Under the pieces are notes generated by a model that did no database searches, was not told the origin of the DNA, and saw only the letters and a list, made by a program, of their open reading frames with translations. Both the position numbers and the translations under genes were made by a program. Below, piece by piece: positions 24,401 through 35,088 of a stretch of DNA of 64,000 nucleotides. The first letter of the stretch is position 1. Each line of letters opens with the position of its first letter. This stretch comes from Macrostomum hystrix (lineage: Eukaryota > Platyhelminthes > Macrostomidae). The stretch is taken from the NCBI GenBank assembly GCA_950097015.1, contig CATNEN010000038.1, positions 19,440,001 to 19,504,000 of the forward strand, given 5' to 3'.

Positions 24401-24814
24401 CAACGGGGAGATTGTAGGTGAGACAACGGGGAGATTGTAGGTGAGAAAAAGGATACTGAATTGTAGATGAGACAAAATGGCATTGTAGGTGTAACAAAGT
24501 GACTTTGTAGTCAAGACAAAAGTACATTGTAGGACTTTGCATTATGTTACTATCCATAGGTGAATAAAACAAACGCTAGTCAGTACACACATCCCATACC
24601 TGTCTCGATAATTATCGGCTCCGGGTCTAACAAACCGATTGCACAGACAGGACTTGCCAACGCCTTTTACTTCGGCTTCGGATGCCTTAGAGGACATGCC
24701 GATGACGCTGACGCAGTAGGTGTTGCCGATGCCGGCGCCTCCTCCTCCGCCGCTGCCGCCGACGCTACCGCCGGTGCTGCCACTGACGCCTATTGGAACG
24801 CCTTTCATTAGCAT
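15453..24814 (-). CDS. ARHGAP35-like: p190-type Rho GTPase-activating protein, eight exons
   Basis: Exons (minus strand, in order): 24814-24600, 23573-23194, 22443-21999, 21567-21282, 20011-19733, 19174-18484, 18104-16757, 16086-15453. Joined they give 1425 residues, close to the roughly 1500 of vertebrate p190A/B. The protein turns off Rho by stimulating GTP hydrolysis. Domain order matches the family: an N-terminal GTPase-like domain with P-loop GVGKSCLCNRF (Lys54), VTKMD and ETSA motifs; FF repeats over about 340-600; two nucleotide-free pseudo-GTPase folds (about 600-800 and 870-1090, the second opening with CGDPDLPG); a low-complexity linker; and a C-terminal RhoGAP domain with arginine finger Arg1280 (EGVYRVGGN), Lys1317 and Asn1385 (MTSANLALCWAPTLM). 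All junctions are GT-AG except intron 6, best fitted as GC-AG. Intron 2 has two in-frame acceptors; the inner one (22443) fits the family better. First ATG is 24814, with another at 24808. Poly-Ala and poly-Gln runs interrupt the pseudo-GTPase and linker regions. Intron 5 (19175-19732) is plain AT-rich DNA. Confidence 0.9.
16165..16640. repeat. 21 bp minisatellite in intron 7 of p190RhoGAP
   Basis: The unit TTTGAGTTGGGATCTGGACA (about 21 bp) is repeated about 22 times with GGATATGGAC variants. It occupies most of intron 16087-16756. A multiple-of-three period keeps several frames open on both strands. Confidence 0.95.
18179..18432. repeat. about 44 bp minisatellite in intron 6 of p190RhoGAP
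   Basis: Five to six copies of a 44 bp unit containing GAGAGGCCG-ACTGGGG and TGTACATTGGGGCAAGG lie in intron 18105-18483. Confidence 0.9.
20090..21245. repeat. 30 bp minisatellite in intron 4 of p190RhoGAP
   Basis: About 39 copies of a 30 bp unit (GGGATTAGAATTGAAGATAG + AGATGGGGTT). From about 20940 a 120 bp, four-unit higher-order block repeats (marker GAGGATGAATTTGGG at 20961, 21081 and 21201). The array nearly fills intron 20012-21281. It reaches within about 40 bases of the upstream exon's donor and within about 80 bases of the next exon's acceptor. Confidence 0.95.
21660..21970. repeat. about 22 bp degenerate minisatellite in intron 3 of p190RhoGAP
   Basis: Variants of TCTCCCCTCCGTTCTCCCTAAA are repeated about 12 times with considerable divergence, in intron 21568-21998. 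Confidence 0.85.
22560..22935. repeat. about 40 bp minisatellite in intron 2 of p190RhoGAP
   Basis: Units built from AATCTCACTCCACCCTACT and TTAATCTCACCCTAATCTAG alternate about nine times in intron 22444-23193. Two adjacent 82 bp segments near 22740-22910 are nearly identical. Confidence 0.85.
22972..23110 (+). mobile_element. 5'-truncated SINE copy in intron 2 of p190RhoGAP
   Basis: The segment matches the body of the SINE at 32587-32901: GTGAGAGTG-ACACT, GAGAAAGTCAGGGCAG, TGTACACACCTGTG, then AGTCAGCG-AA and a final GCTG/GCAG block. The tRNA-like head is absent. Like the other copy it is on the + strand, antisense to its host gene. Confidence 0.7.
23574..24530. repeat. 23-24 bp minisatellite in intron 1 of p190RhoGAP
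   Basis: About 40 copies of GGAGATTGTAGGTGAGACAA with C/G or A variants fill almost all of intron 23574-24599. The terminal copy ends 4 bases from exon 2, so a repeat unit supplies the pyrimidine tract of the 3' splice site on the minus strand. Confidence 0.95.
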
Positions 24815-25004
24815 GATAGAAAAGGTCACCGTCGCTGTTGAATCGAAGCGCTAAATTCCTTATTCCTGTCAAAGCCACACACGCTGACAGATTGAATATT
24901 TTTTTTTGCGAGGCGACAAGTGCCTAAATGAAACGCTTAACCGCCTTTGGCACAGTTGACAGCCTGAAAAAGAAACGTTATTTTTAAAGCTATTTTAGCC
25001 TGCA
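24815..25004 (-). promoter_or_regulatory. 5' leader of p190RhoGAP with candidate splice acceptor
   Basis: On the minus strand a strong acceptor (TTTCTTTTTCAG then GCTGTC) ends at about 24963, some 150 bases before the ATG. It suggests an upstream untranslated exon, or a spliced-leader acceptor if this organism trans-splices. No upstream exon was identified. Confidence 0.4.
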
Positions 25005-25945
25005 TCAACTGTACACCTAGACTCTAATATCAACTGTACACCTAGACTCTAATATCAACTGTACACCTAGACTCTAATATCAACTGTACACCTAGACTCT
25101 AATATCAACTGTACACCTAGACTCTAATATCAACCGTACACCTAGACTCTAATATCAACCGTACACCTAGACTCTAATATCAACTGTACACCTAGACTCT
25201 AATATCAACTGTACACCTAGACTCTAATATCAACTGTACACCTAGACTCTAATATCAACTGTACACCTAGACTCTAATATCAACCGTACACCTAGACTCT
25301 AATATCAACTGTACACCTAGACTCTAATATCAACTGTACACCTAGACTCTAATATCAACCGTACACCTAGACTCTAATATCAACTGTACACCTAGACTCT
25401 AATATCAACTGTACACCTACACTCTAATATCAACTGTACACCTAGACTCTAATATCAACTGTACACCTAGACTCTAATATCAACTGTACACCTAGACTCT
25501 AATATCAACTGTACACCTAGACTCTAATATCAACTGTACACCTAGACTCTAATATCAACCGTACACCTAGACTCTAATATCAACCGTACACCTAGACTCT
25601 AATATCAACTGTACACCTAGACTCTAATATCAACCGTACACCTAGACTCTAATATCAACCGTACACCTAGACTCTAATATCAACTGTACACCTAGACTCT
25701 AATATCAACTGTACACCTAGACTCTAATATCAACCGTACACCTAGACTCTAATATCAACCGTACACCTAGACTCTAATATCAACTGTACACCTAGACTCT
25801 AATATCAACCGTACACCTAGACTCTAATATCAACTGTACACCTAGACTCTAATATCAACTGTACACCTAAGACTCTAATATCAACCGTACACCTAGACTC
25901 TAATATCAACCGTACACCTAGACTCTAATATCAACCGTACACCAA
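25005..25945. repeat. 25 bp minisatellite upstream of p190RhoGAP
   Basis: About 37 copies of AATATCAACTGTACACCTAG + ACTCT. Variation is almost wholly restricted to one CTGTACA/CCGTACA position, plus a single inserted A near 25869. The homogeneity implies recent expansion. If the acceptor at 24963 is used, the array lies in a 5' UTR intron. Confidence 0.95.
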
Positions 25946-26520
25946 CCGTACACAGCTGTACAACTGTACAAATAAACCTAGACCCCTAGAAGTAGAATAT
26001 AAAAAGCAGAAAACACTTAACAGAATGAAAGCTGCAATGCCAACTGTATCTCGATAATTATCGTCCAGTTTACTTGCATTAATTCACTAATTCGAGAAGC
26101 ATTTTCTATATATGCATAGCATTGCATAAAAAATTTATTGCAAAACAAGTCTAAATAATTGTTTTTTAATATAAAAAATAGGAAGCAAGTAATTTGCAGA
26201 TTCATAAATAATATGTAGCATAATTATATTAGTGTAAGAAAATAGAGGAAGCATTATAAGAAAATAAGACTATACCATAAAGGCAGTATTTGGTAAGTTC
26301 GATAACACACAAACATAAGCTATGCAATGTTTGTACAGATGAAATAGTAAATAGATTAACTGCATATGCAGTCATTCCGTGATAAATGTAAGAAATACGA
26401 TTTAGTCAATTAACAAATAATTATCTGCATTTAATCAGCTTGATACTAACAGTAGGTAGTACAAGGGCACATGTTTTAGTCAAACCATCATAATATAAGA
26501 TCTTGGCAGCTAACTGTAAC
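25946..26520. other. AT-rich intergenic DNA
   Basis: AT-rich sequence between two minisatellites. No gene or structured element is seen. Confidence 0.4.
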
Positions 26521-27040
26521 TACACAATTAGCCTGTCATTACCCCACCTTAACAGATAATTAGCCTGTCATTACCCCATCCTTAACAGATAATTAGCCTG
26601 TCATTACCCCATCCTTAACAGATAATTAGCCTGTCATTACCCCACCTTAACAGATAATTAGCCTGTCATTACCCCATCCTTAACAGATAATTAGCCTGTC
26701 ATTACCCCATCCTTAACAGATAATTAGCCTGTCATTACCCCACCTTAACAGATAATTAGCCTGTCATTACCCCATATTAACAGATAATTAGCCTGTCATT
26801 ACCCCACCTTAACAGATAATTAGCCTGTCATTACCCCATATTAACAGATAATTAGCCTGTCATTACCCCCACCTTAACAGATAATTAGCCTGTCATTACC
26901 CACACCTTAACAGATAATTAGCCTGTCATTACCCCACCTTAACAGATAATTAGCCAGTCATTACCCCATCCTTAACAGATAATTAGCCTGTCATTACCCT
27001 ATCCTTAACAGATAATTAGCCAGTCATTACCCCACCGTAG
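26521..27040. repeat. about 33 bp minisatellite
   Basis: About 16 copies of ACAGATAATTAGCCTGTCAT + TACCCCATCCTTA, with CACCTTA, CATATTA and CATCCTTA end variants that shift the period by 1-2 bases. Confidence 0.95.
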
Positions 27041-27675
27041 AAGATAGACTAGCCAGTTCTTACTATGTTTAGCTAACGCAAAACACATTTCAATTTAATG
27101 TTATATTTAAGTGGTAACATAGAAATGGCATTACATTGGCAGTTCTAGCAAAACTACTGTCAACAGTCCATATTTTAAAATACAATTGTCAATTAAAGCA
27201 TGAAATTTACAGTTTAAAAATACAAAAAATAGACATTTAAATATTATAAACAATACGTCAGAACTAATAGTAGAAATACTGCTGAAGAGATAGATAAAAA
27301 AAGAGAAAATTTATTTTTGCACATCTAAAATATTGAAAAAATGGACTATTAGTCTTTAGGCCTATTCATGAATGCAATAGAAAGGCAGCTTTATTTTAAA
27401 AAAACACACAACAGTAATATACAGCAAACTGTAAATTACCAAGTTTTTTTTCAGCAATTTTAACAAAAAATTAATTAGCACTTGTTAATATAGCACCCAG
27501 ATAAGCACTGAGCATTGTTCTTAAAATCCCTAAGCTGAGTTGAGTAATAAAAAATCAATTAGTTTCAAAAGTAAAAAACAGGCCTAACTAAGAAACCCGC
27601 GATGGAAAAATCGCACTTTTAAGAAGCAAATATACCTGCATGCATATAAAAATATGTATTACAAACTACTGAATA
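27041..27675. other. AT-rich intergenic DNA
   Basis: No coding frame or repeat is recognised in this spacer between arrays. Confidence 0.4.
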
Positions 27676-28370
27676 CTATCAGTTCCCGCTCTCTCCCACC
27701 CTCTGCTATCAGTTCCCGCTCTCTCCCACCCTCTGCTATCAGTTCCCGCTCTCTCCCACCTTCTGCTATCAGTTCCCGCTCTCTCCCACCCTCTGCTATC
27801 AGTTCCCGCTCTCTCCCACCCTCTGCTATCAGTTCCCGCTCTCTCCCACCCTCTGCTATCAGTTCCCGCTCTCTCCCACCTTCTGCTATCAGTTCCCGCT
27901 CTCTCCCACCCTCTGCTATCGGTTCCCGCTCTCTCCCACCCTCTGCTATTAGTTCCCGCTCTCTCCCACCCTCTGCTATCAGTTCCCGCTCTCTCCCACC
28001 CTCTGCTATCAGTCCCCGCTCTCTCCCACCCTCTGCAATCAGTTCCCGCTCTCTCCCACCCTCTGCTATCAGTTCCCGCTCTCTCCCACCCTCTGCTATC
28101 AGTTCCCGCTCTCTCCCACCCTCTGCTATCAGTTTATGCTGTCTCCCACCCTGTGCTATCAGTTCATGCTGTCTCCCACCCTGTGCTATCAGTTCATGCT
28201 GTCTCCCACCCTGTGCTATCAGTTCATGCTGTCTCCCACCCTGTGCTATCAGTTCATGCTGTCTCCCACCCTGTGCTATCAGTTCATGCTGTCTCCCACC
28301 CTGTGCTATCAGTTCATGCTGTCTCCCACCCTGTGCTATCAGTTCATGCTGTCTCCCATTCTACACTATT
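27676..28370. repeat. 30 bp minisatellite with two abruptly separated subfamilies
   Basis: About 15 units of TATCAGTTCCCGCTCTCTCC + CACCCTCTGC are followed, from about 28131, by about 8 units of the subfamily TATCAGTTCATGCTGTCTCC + CACCCTGTGC. The 30 bp period keeps a 247-codon frame open from 27654 to 28397, which is a repeat translation and not a gene. Confidence 0.95.
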
Positions 28371-29199
28371 AGTGGAGATTTCAATCTCATAGTTTAGATT
28401 GTGTCTCATAGAAAAACAGAACATTAGGAATTCCTGTTTTAATTGCATATTTGATCGGGCAAGGGATCTTGCTTGAAAATTTGTATACTTTCGCAGCGGC
28501 TAATGTCTAAATGTAATCTGTATGGCACAGACAAAGCTTCAAGACAGAACAAATAGAAGATAGTAGAAGATGGAAAAACCCTACAGGATATTAAGGCAGT
28601 AGAAGAAGAGGTCTTTTTGACTATTTTATTTAGCAATCATTCTGATTCAGACAAGAGAAAGGCGTGTGTATTTCCTGTTTATCTATAGAATCAGTACAGG
28701 GAAGGGGCACGACTTGTGTGTCTGTGTGTGGTACATGTAGAAACCGGTTGTCTGTTGCACTTCTGCTTTGCAGGGGCAGGAAATAACGCACCACCTTGGA
28801 TTAAAAGGTGCGATTGAATTTCTAGACTAGGGACTAGAAACACAGCTTCAATTGCAAGCCTCATATAAACACTTTCATGTCGACAAAAGTACAATAAAAC
28901 CTTTACCCTCTAATTAATACTGTGGGTATTAAGGAAAATGGGATATTTAGAATACCTAGGGGATATTTTTTGAACTAAGGGGATATTTAGAATTCTGACG
29001 GGATAAGTTAGAAAAAAATTAAAGATATTTTGGCAATCGGGGTTCCGTTGTTTCGAAATAAAAAGCTTTTAAGCAACTAAAAAATTACTCTAAACTACAG
29101 ACACTTATCGATCACCAAAAATGTTATAGGGGCAGAAGTCGATAAGCCACAGTTGGCAAGCGATCATTGGCAGCAAAAACAGCAAAATTAGAGAATTAA
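28371..29199. other. intergenic DNA 3' of the MAM receptor gene
   Basis: A short imperfect repeat of GGGATATTTAGAAT-type sequence occurs at about 28935-29005. No gene is seen. Confidence 0.4.
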
Positions 29200-32100
29200 T
29201 CACGAGATCTCAGCCTCATCATCGGTAGTGCTAGAATTGGTTAAGCCAGTATTGACAGGTCTCGGCGTAGACGTAGCCATCAGAGTACCGGATAGCGGTC
29301 GCACATTTGTCGCCGCACTACTATTAGTAGCTGCTGGCCCGGCCGAAGATGCGGCATGGCCAAGCACGAAGCCGAAACCGCCAACACCGGCTGGTACAAA
29401 TGTCGACGATAACGGCCGTGCGTTGCTACTATTAGTAGGCACTGTTGGCAATGGCCTCCTTGGCAGGGTGCTGGCCATTGTTGAATTGGGGCCGGCAATA
29501 GGAGATTCAACGCCTTCAATTAGAGGCTCATTTAATGGCGCAGCAGCAGCTGGAGACGTGCAGCCAAGAAGAAAAGTACAACCGGGCGGCACGCTGATTG
29601 GACGAGACGATCGGATGGCGACATTGTCGGGTAGGGGCAGATTGCCTGAATCATTTGACGGTGTGCGATTGTGCTGCAGATGTACAGACAGCCTGTTGCT
29701 TTGATTATTAGATAATTGGGCAAACTGTGGACGCTGCTGCTGCTGTTGCTGCTGCTGCGGCTGGGAGGACTGCCTGCGCAACGGGGGCGCCGGAGAACTT
29801 AGCAAAAGCTGCGACAGACGCACGGGTTGGGCGCGAACCCTCGGACCGACAACAGCCTGGCAATGGCGAGTGAGTTGGAGATTACATAATTAGTCAGTTG
29901 GTCTAATTATGCGCGGAATACATTCATGAGAAACTTCCTGTAGATAAAATGTACTTAATAAGACTAATTAGTTTGCAAATATGCGTATCTATCCAGCAAC
30001 GAAATGTGAACTAAACGGAAAGGCCTAGTGATGACAGACAGAGAGACGGAACAAACATACGGACAGAGAAGCTGACAGACACCCAGGACGGACAGAAAGA
30101 CAAACAGACACCCAGGGTAGACAGACAGAAAAACAGACAGACACCCAGGGTAGACAGACAGAAAGAAAAACAGACACCCAGGGTAGACAGACAGAAAGAC
30201 AAACAGACACCCAGGGTAGACAGACAGAAAGAAAAACAGACACCCAGGGTAGACAGACAGAAAGACAAACAGACACCCAGGGTAGACAGACAGAAAAACA
30301 GACAGACACCCAGGGTAGACAGACAGAAAGACAAACAGACACCCAGGGTAGACAGACAGAAAGACAAACAGACACCCAGGGTAGACAGACAGAAAGAAAA
30401 ACAGACACCCAGGGTAGACAGACAGAAAGACAAACAGACACCCAGGACAGACAGACAGACAAACAGCCACCCAGGACAGACAGACAGACAAACAGCCACC
30501 CAGGACAGACAGACAGACAAACAGACACCCAGGACAGACAGACAGACAAACAGCCACCCAGGACAGACAGACAGACAAACAGACACCCAGGACAGACAGA
30601 CAGACAAACAGCCACCCAGGACAGACAGACAGACAAACAGACACCCAGGCCAGACACCTAGGACAGACAAACAGAAAGACAGACAGTTAGACAGACAGAA
30701 AGACAGAGAGACAGCCCAACAGACACCCATGAGAGACAGACAGACACGCAGGACAGAGAGACAGACACAATAGAAAGTGTGCGTGTAAATATTTTCGATT
30801 TCGCAGTACTTTCTAATTAATTTCATTGACTAAAATTCTAATTTCATTAAAGTTAGTCTCTGGTGTTCAGATGAAAAGTCTGCCTAGCACTTGGTTTTTG
30901 ACCAAAGGCAAAATTAAAAGAAAACAAAAATCTCTGTTCACTGAAGAAATCTGCTTTAGACTAGACGACACAAGAGATTAATTGTGAATTATAAAGGCCT
31001 GGCTTACAGATATGGCTTAAATACTGTCGTGCATGTGAAAGTACATTAGTTGATAATTGATTAAGCATAGCATTACTGCCTATGTCACAAAAAATGCTTA
31101 GTATTATCAACTAAAAATGAATGCATCTGCGCATCTGAATAATAAGTATACCTAATACATTAATTTTTTCTCACCATTTTGCTGAAATTTAAAGTTCCGA
31201 ATCTTGTGTCTGTCCCTTCTTGTTTTTCCTATTCTCTATTTCTATTGTATCACTTCATCTTTCGCAATTTTCCCTTCTTTCTCGCCATTTCATTTCCTCT
31301 CTGCTTTTCCCTACTTTCTCGCCATTTCCCTTCCTCTCTCGCCATTACCCTTCCTCTCTGGACATTAACCATCAACTCTCGCCATTACACTTCATCTCTC
31401 GCCATTACACTTCATCTCTGGACATTAACCATCAACTCTCGCCATTACACTTCATCTCTTGCCATTACACTTCCTTTCTCGCCATTGCACTTCCTCTCTG
31501 GACATTAACCATCAACTCTCGCCATTACACTTCATCTCTCGCCATTACACTTCATCTCTGGACATTAACCATCAACTCTCGCCATTACACTTCATCTCTT
31601 GCCATTACACTTCCTTTCTCGCCATTGCACTTCCTCTCTCGCCATTACCCTTCTTCTCTGGACATTAACCATCAACTCTCGCCATTACACTTCATCTCTC
31701 GCCATTACCCTTCTTCTCTGGACATTAACCATCAACTCTCGCCATTACACTTCATCTCTCGCCATTACACTTCCTTTCTCGCCGTTGCACTTCCTTTCTC
31801 GCCATTACACTTCCTTTCTCGCCATTACACTTCCTTTCTCGCCATTACACTTCCTTTCTCGCCATTACACTTCCTTTCTCGCCATTACACTTCCTCTCTC
31901 TCAAAAACCACTAAAGTACAATTAGCCTATCAATAAAGACAAGATATAATGAAACAGAACTTACCGACGCGGCCGCAGTAGCGTTGCCGTCGCCCCTTAG
32001 ACCGGAGCCTTTGCGACGAGACAGCAGAAGAGAAGCAGCGAAGCCAATCAGCAGGCACAGGCCGGCTAGGCAGAGACTGGCAGCTAGCCAAACTCTCTGG

Positions 32101-33217
32101 TCCAACAGTAGCCATAGCAACACTTGCCCGGTAACGGGACACCTGCCAGTGGAATTGGCAATTAATTCGTCTAGACAGACGCCGTCTACACCACGAAGAA
32201 CCAGCGTATGCTGCTGCTGCTGACTGCTGCTTCGAGCTCCGACTGGCAAGGAACGCAGACTGATTGACACCTGAGCTACTTGCCAGATATCATCAGATGC
32301 CGCTGTAGATGCATGTACACCTACCCCAGTAGCATTGGAGCCAATGATGGGCCTTGATGCCGATGGCCAGTCAGCAAACCACTCTTGCTGATTATTGATC
32401 GACAGTGACAATGGAGGCTGTTGCTGTTGCTGCTGCTGCTGCTGTTGCTTCCGTGATTGTATTCGATAGCGTAGCTGCAGGCACAGGTGCAAACTATCAG
32501 GACCGTCGACTAATATCTGAATTTGAAAAAAAAGTGACGACAATAGAAAACGTAAAAAATATTTCGTTACAATGATTGGTGAATTTAAAAGGGGTCGGTG
32601 GCAGAGTGGCTAATGTGTTTGCCTCCAGTACCAAGGACCCCAAGTTCGATTCCGCGGCGAGGCCCCATTAATTTGGAGAGAACGATTGGTAGCTTGTCGT
32701 GGATTTTACGCCCTTGAGGGCCAACCTCCAAGGCACAGTGAGAGTGCACACTGCCTGACGATGAGAAAGTCAGGGCAGGTGTACACACCTGTGTGAGTGT
32801 GTTCCTGTGTAAGGTATCTGTAAGCATTTCTGCTCAGGAGTCAGCGAAACGGACAAAATCGTCTTTTTGCCCGCAGCCCTCCTGCAATTATTGTTATTAT
32901 TATTGGTGAGTTTGGTAAGACAGGCTCACGTGATTGGTCAGCTCGCTAGCCTTCTCGCCGGGCATTGCGCAGAGCAGTCTAAGCTGGCCTTCGGTTGCTA
33001 CGCGCCAGGCTTGCATAGTAAAATCGCAGCAGTGACGATCGTTAAAATTGCAAGTTAACTTTTCTGCAGCCGCAACAGACGGACTGATGGTAGGCGTCGA
33101 TGGTGAAAAATTGACATCCGACACGGCGGAGGCGGTGGAAATCAGGACGACGACGATTATTACTGTTGCCGCCGCTGCGACCGCCACCGGCGCCGACAGG
33201 CAGTAGGTGACTGTCAT
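29200..33217 (-). CDS. single-pass membrane protein with divergent MAM domain, three exons
   Basis: Exons 33217-32930, 32516-31965 and 29856-29200 (minus strand) join with phase-0 GT-AG introns into 498 residues. MAM domains are extracellular adhesion or assembly modules found in receptor phosphatases, meprins and zonadhesin-type proteins. Visible: an N-terminal hydrophobic signal sequence (about 10-36); a MAM-like start with CNFNDRHCCDF near 62-72; then MAM-pattern blocks LCLQLRYRI, LSLSI, EWFADW, DIWQVAQVSISL and HTLVLRGVDGVCLDELIAN; a transmembrane helix about 242-266 (VWLAASLCLAGLCLLIGFAA) with a stop-transfer RRK; and a Ser/Pro/Gln-rich cytoplasmic tail of about 220 residues encoded mostly by exon 3, with no kinase or phosphatase domain. 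Poly-Gln runs occur on both sides of the membrane. The true start is ATG 33217; a splice-acceptor-like CAG lies 13 bases upstream. MAM assignment is by pattern and moderate; the gene itself is well supported by matching phases. Confidence 0.72.
30040..30765. repeat. GACA-rich minisatellite in intron 2 of the MAM gene
   Basis: Units of about 33 bp (GACAGACAGAAAGACAAACA + GACACCCAGGGTA) change to GGACAGACAGACAGACAAAC + AGCCACCCA after about 30445. The array is strongly strand-asymmetric (purine-rich on +) and could form non-B structure. All long frames across it are artefacts. Confidence 0.93.
31290..31905. repeat. 20 bp minisatellite in intron 2 of the MAM gene
   Basis: About 31 units of TCTCGCCATTACACTTCATC, with a variant GGACATTAACCATCAACTCTC inserted at regular 60-100 bp intervals, form an irregular higher-order structure. 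The array ends about 55 bases from the exon 2 donor on the minus strand. Confidence 0.93.
32587..32901 (+). mobile_element. tRNA-derived SINE in intron 1 of the MAM gene
   Basis: A tRNA-like head (about 32591-32666) carries an A-box-like TGGCAGAGTGG and a B-box-like AGTTCGATTCC, followed by a tRNA-unrelated body and a short ATT-repeat tail (32887-32904). Flanking 12-mers ATTGGTGAATTT (32575-32586) and ATTGGTGAGTTT (32902-32913) match at 11 of 12 positions and look like a target-site duplication. The copy lies in the + strand, antisense to the gene, with its 3' duplication only about 16 bases from the exon 1 donor. Confidence 0.85.
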
Positions 33218-35080
33218 TAGCAACGGCGGCTGTAAAATGTTGGAGAAATAATACTAATTAACAGTTAGGCTAGCGAGTAATAGGCTAACAATAGAGTGGA
33301 TTGGCTCTTATAATTGACAAAGTATATTATATAGTATTGTATTATATCAATATACTGTATTTATTTATATAAATATTACTTTTAAACAAATATTTCTCTT
33401 CCATTAAAAATAAAATAAAATTGTGGTTGTTTACTTTACTTAATTGCCCTTTGATGACATGATCTACCAAATGAAGTAAGTCACTTTCACAATAGACTAT
33501 CCAGATAAAAGAACTTTTTACCATAAAGTGCATAATTCATCTAATGGGACATTACTGAGGTTCCACACATCTTTCAACAGATCGAAAAAGTTGGAAACTT
33601 CTGGTGATGGCTCTGTGTAGACTTAGTACAGGGGTGGGAATATTTCTGATTGGCCAGAAATGGGTGAAATTAAAAAGTGCACAGACTTTTGGGACAACCC
33701 TTATATATTGCTATCTTGTTTTAGTGAATAGTTAAGGCTCAATATTTTCTTTTGTTTTTTTTCATTTCATAATATCTGATTATATTACCCCAGTGGCTAG
33801 AATCACTGGAAGCTACAGAAATCTGCAGATAGCACCAGGCACACTATTGAGAAATTTTTTAACCCATGACAGTGTATTCAATTGAGATATATACACAGAC
33901 TGAGTGAGTGACCATCTACAGACATTATCTGTGTGCACTGCCTCATTGGCACACAATCTTAGTGTTCAAAGGTAGTTAGATAATGCATATAAGATCCAAA
34001 ATAAGAAATTAAAACATGAAATATATAAAAGTCAACCATGTAAATTCGAAATCTGCACTTTTCCTTACTGTAACAATAAACTTAAACAAATGTTTTTAAG
34101 TGAGCATCAATTGACAAATTATTTTTTGTAAATCATTAAATTTAAGTATTTATTAACAAACTTTACAAATGTACAATTAATAAAAATGTAAATCAAATTA
34201 AAAAATGATAACTCTTTTTTCTAATGTGCAATATATTTGTTTTAGTATGCACATACATTTTTGTGAATATAAAATATTTTATTGGTGTGTACTCATTCAG
34301 ACTATGGACAATTTTTTCAATATTTTACTGTATACTCACTAGCCTATAATTGGATGGTACTTGGAAACCCATGATGGTTGTAACCCATGCAGCATATGAT
34401 AGGCCTAAAAGCCACAAAAAATCAATCCTAATTAAAACCATAGTTCCTTCTTGAATTTTTTATGATACAAATTGAATTTTTGAATAGAATTAGCTATTTA
34501 AAATTAAAAAAGTATAGCATACATAATAAGCTCTTCTAACCAAAGGCAAGATTTTATTTCTTATACCTAATATAATGGCTAACTACAATACTATCTATTG
34601 CTACTCTTAATTTTGGGCTGGTAATGCAATTAGGCTTACATAGCTAGTCAGAAGCCCACACATATCCCACGCGACAATCATAAAAGTATGTGGTCCCACT
34701 GACAACTTTTTGTGCTGCACCTGATTGAAGCAATGCAAACACACAAAACTCAAGAACATAAGCCAACTTTTTTGTGTGCATCTTTTGAAACAATAATCAA
34801 GTCTAAGCAGCAAGGAACAAGTCAATTCATGGCAATTAAGTCAAATAAGAGTCACAGGATAATGTGTAATCCAATATAGGATGTGGATAATGCCAAACTG
34901 ATGCATGAGGAAGACTTAAAACCACATAAAATTATGGAGGTAGGGACTAGAATACAACTGGTTGTTAACTGGCGCAACATTTGGTATTGCAGAGAGCCCC
35001 ATACCTTCGATTGTATTTGCATTGGATTCTGGGTAGGCCCTAGGCCTAGTAAAGGTAGGGTCCCATTGATCGGATAAGTT
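33218..35080. other. AT-rich intergenic DNA between the MAM gene and the giant transposon
   Basis: No coding frame is supported. An exon could lie here if the acceptor at about 33230 (TTTTACAG) joins an upstream leader, but none is recognisable. Confidence 0.4.
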
Positions 35081-35088
35081 ATAAAGTG
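35081..35088. repeat. left target-site duplication of the foldback transposon
   Basis: ATAAAGTG directly precedes the terminal ACGTCTATACTTCC and is repeated exactly at 60449-60456. Confidence 0.9.

Noticed and set aside
25005-28370. CRISPR-like arrays
   Set aside because: Units are contiguous repeats with no unique spacers, and the genome is clearly an intron-bearing eukaryote.
27654-28397. A 247-codon repetitive protein gene
   Set aside because: A 30 bp repeat period keeps all frames open once stop-free. Two frames are open over part of it, and no non-repeat domain is attached.
30011-30826. Cys/Ser-rich repetitive secreted protein genes on the minus strand
   Set aside because: Three overlapping frames of the same GACA-rich array inside an intron of the MAM gene.
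31179-31936. Overlapping His/Ser-rich frames
   Set aside because: Frames across the 20 bp intronic array of the MAM gene with no domain.
32591-32666. A functional tRNA gene
   Set aside because: Boxes A and B are present, but the acceptor stem pairs poorly, a SINE body and tail follow, and target duplications flank it.
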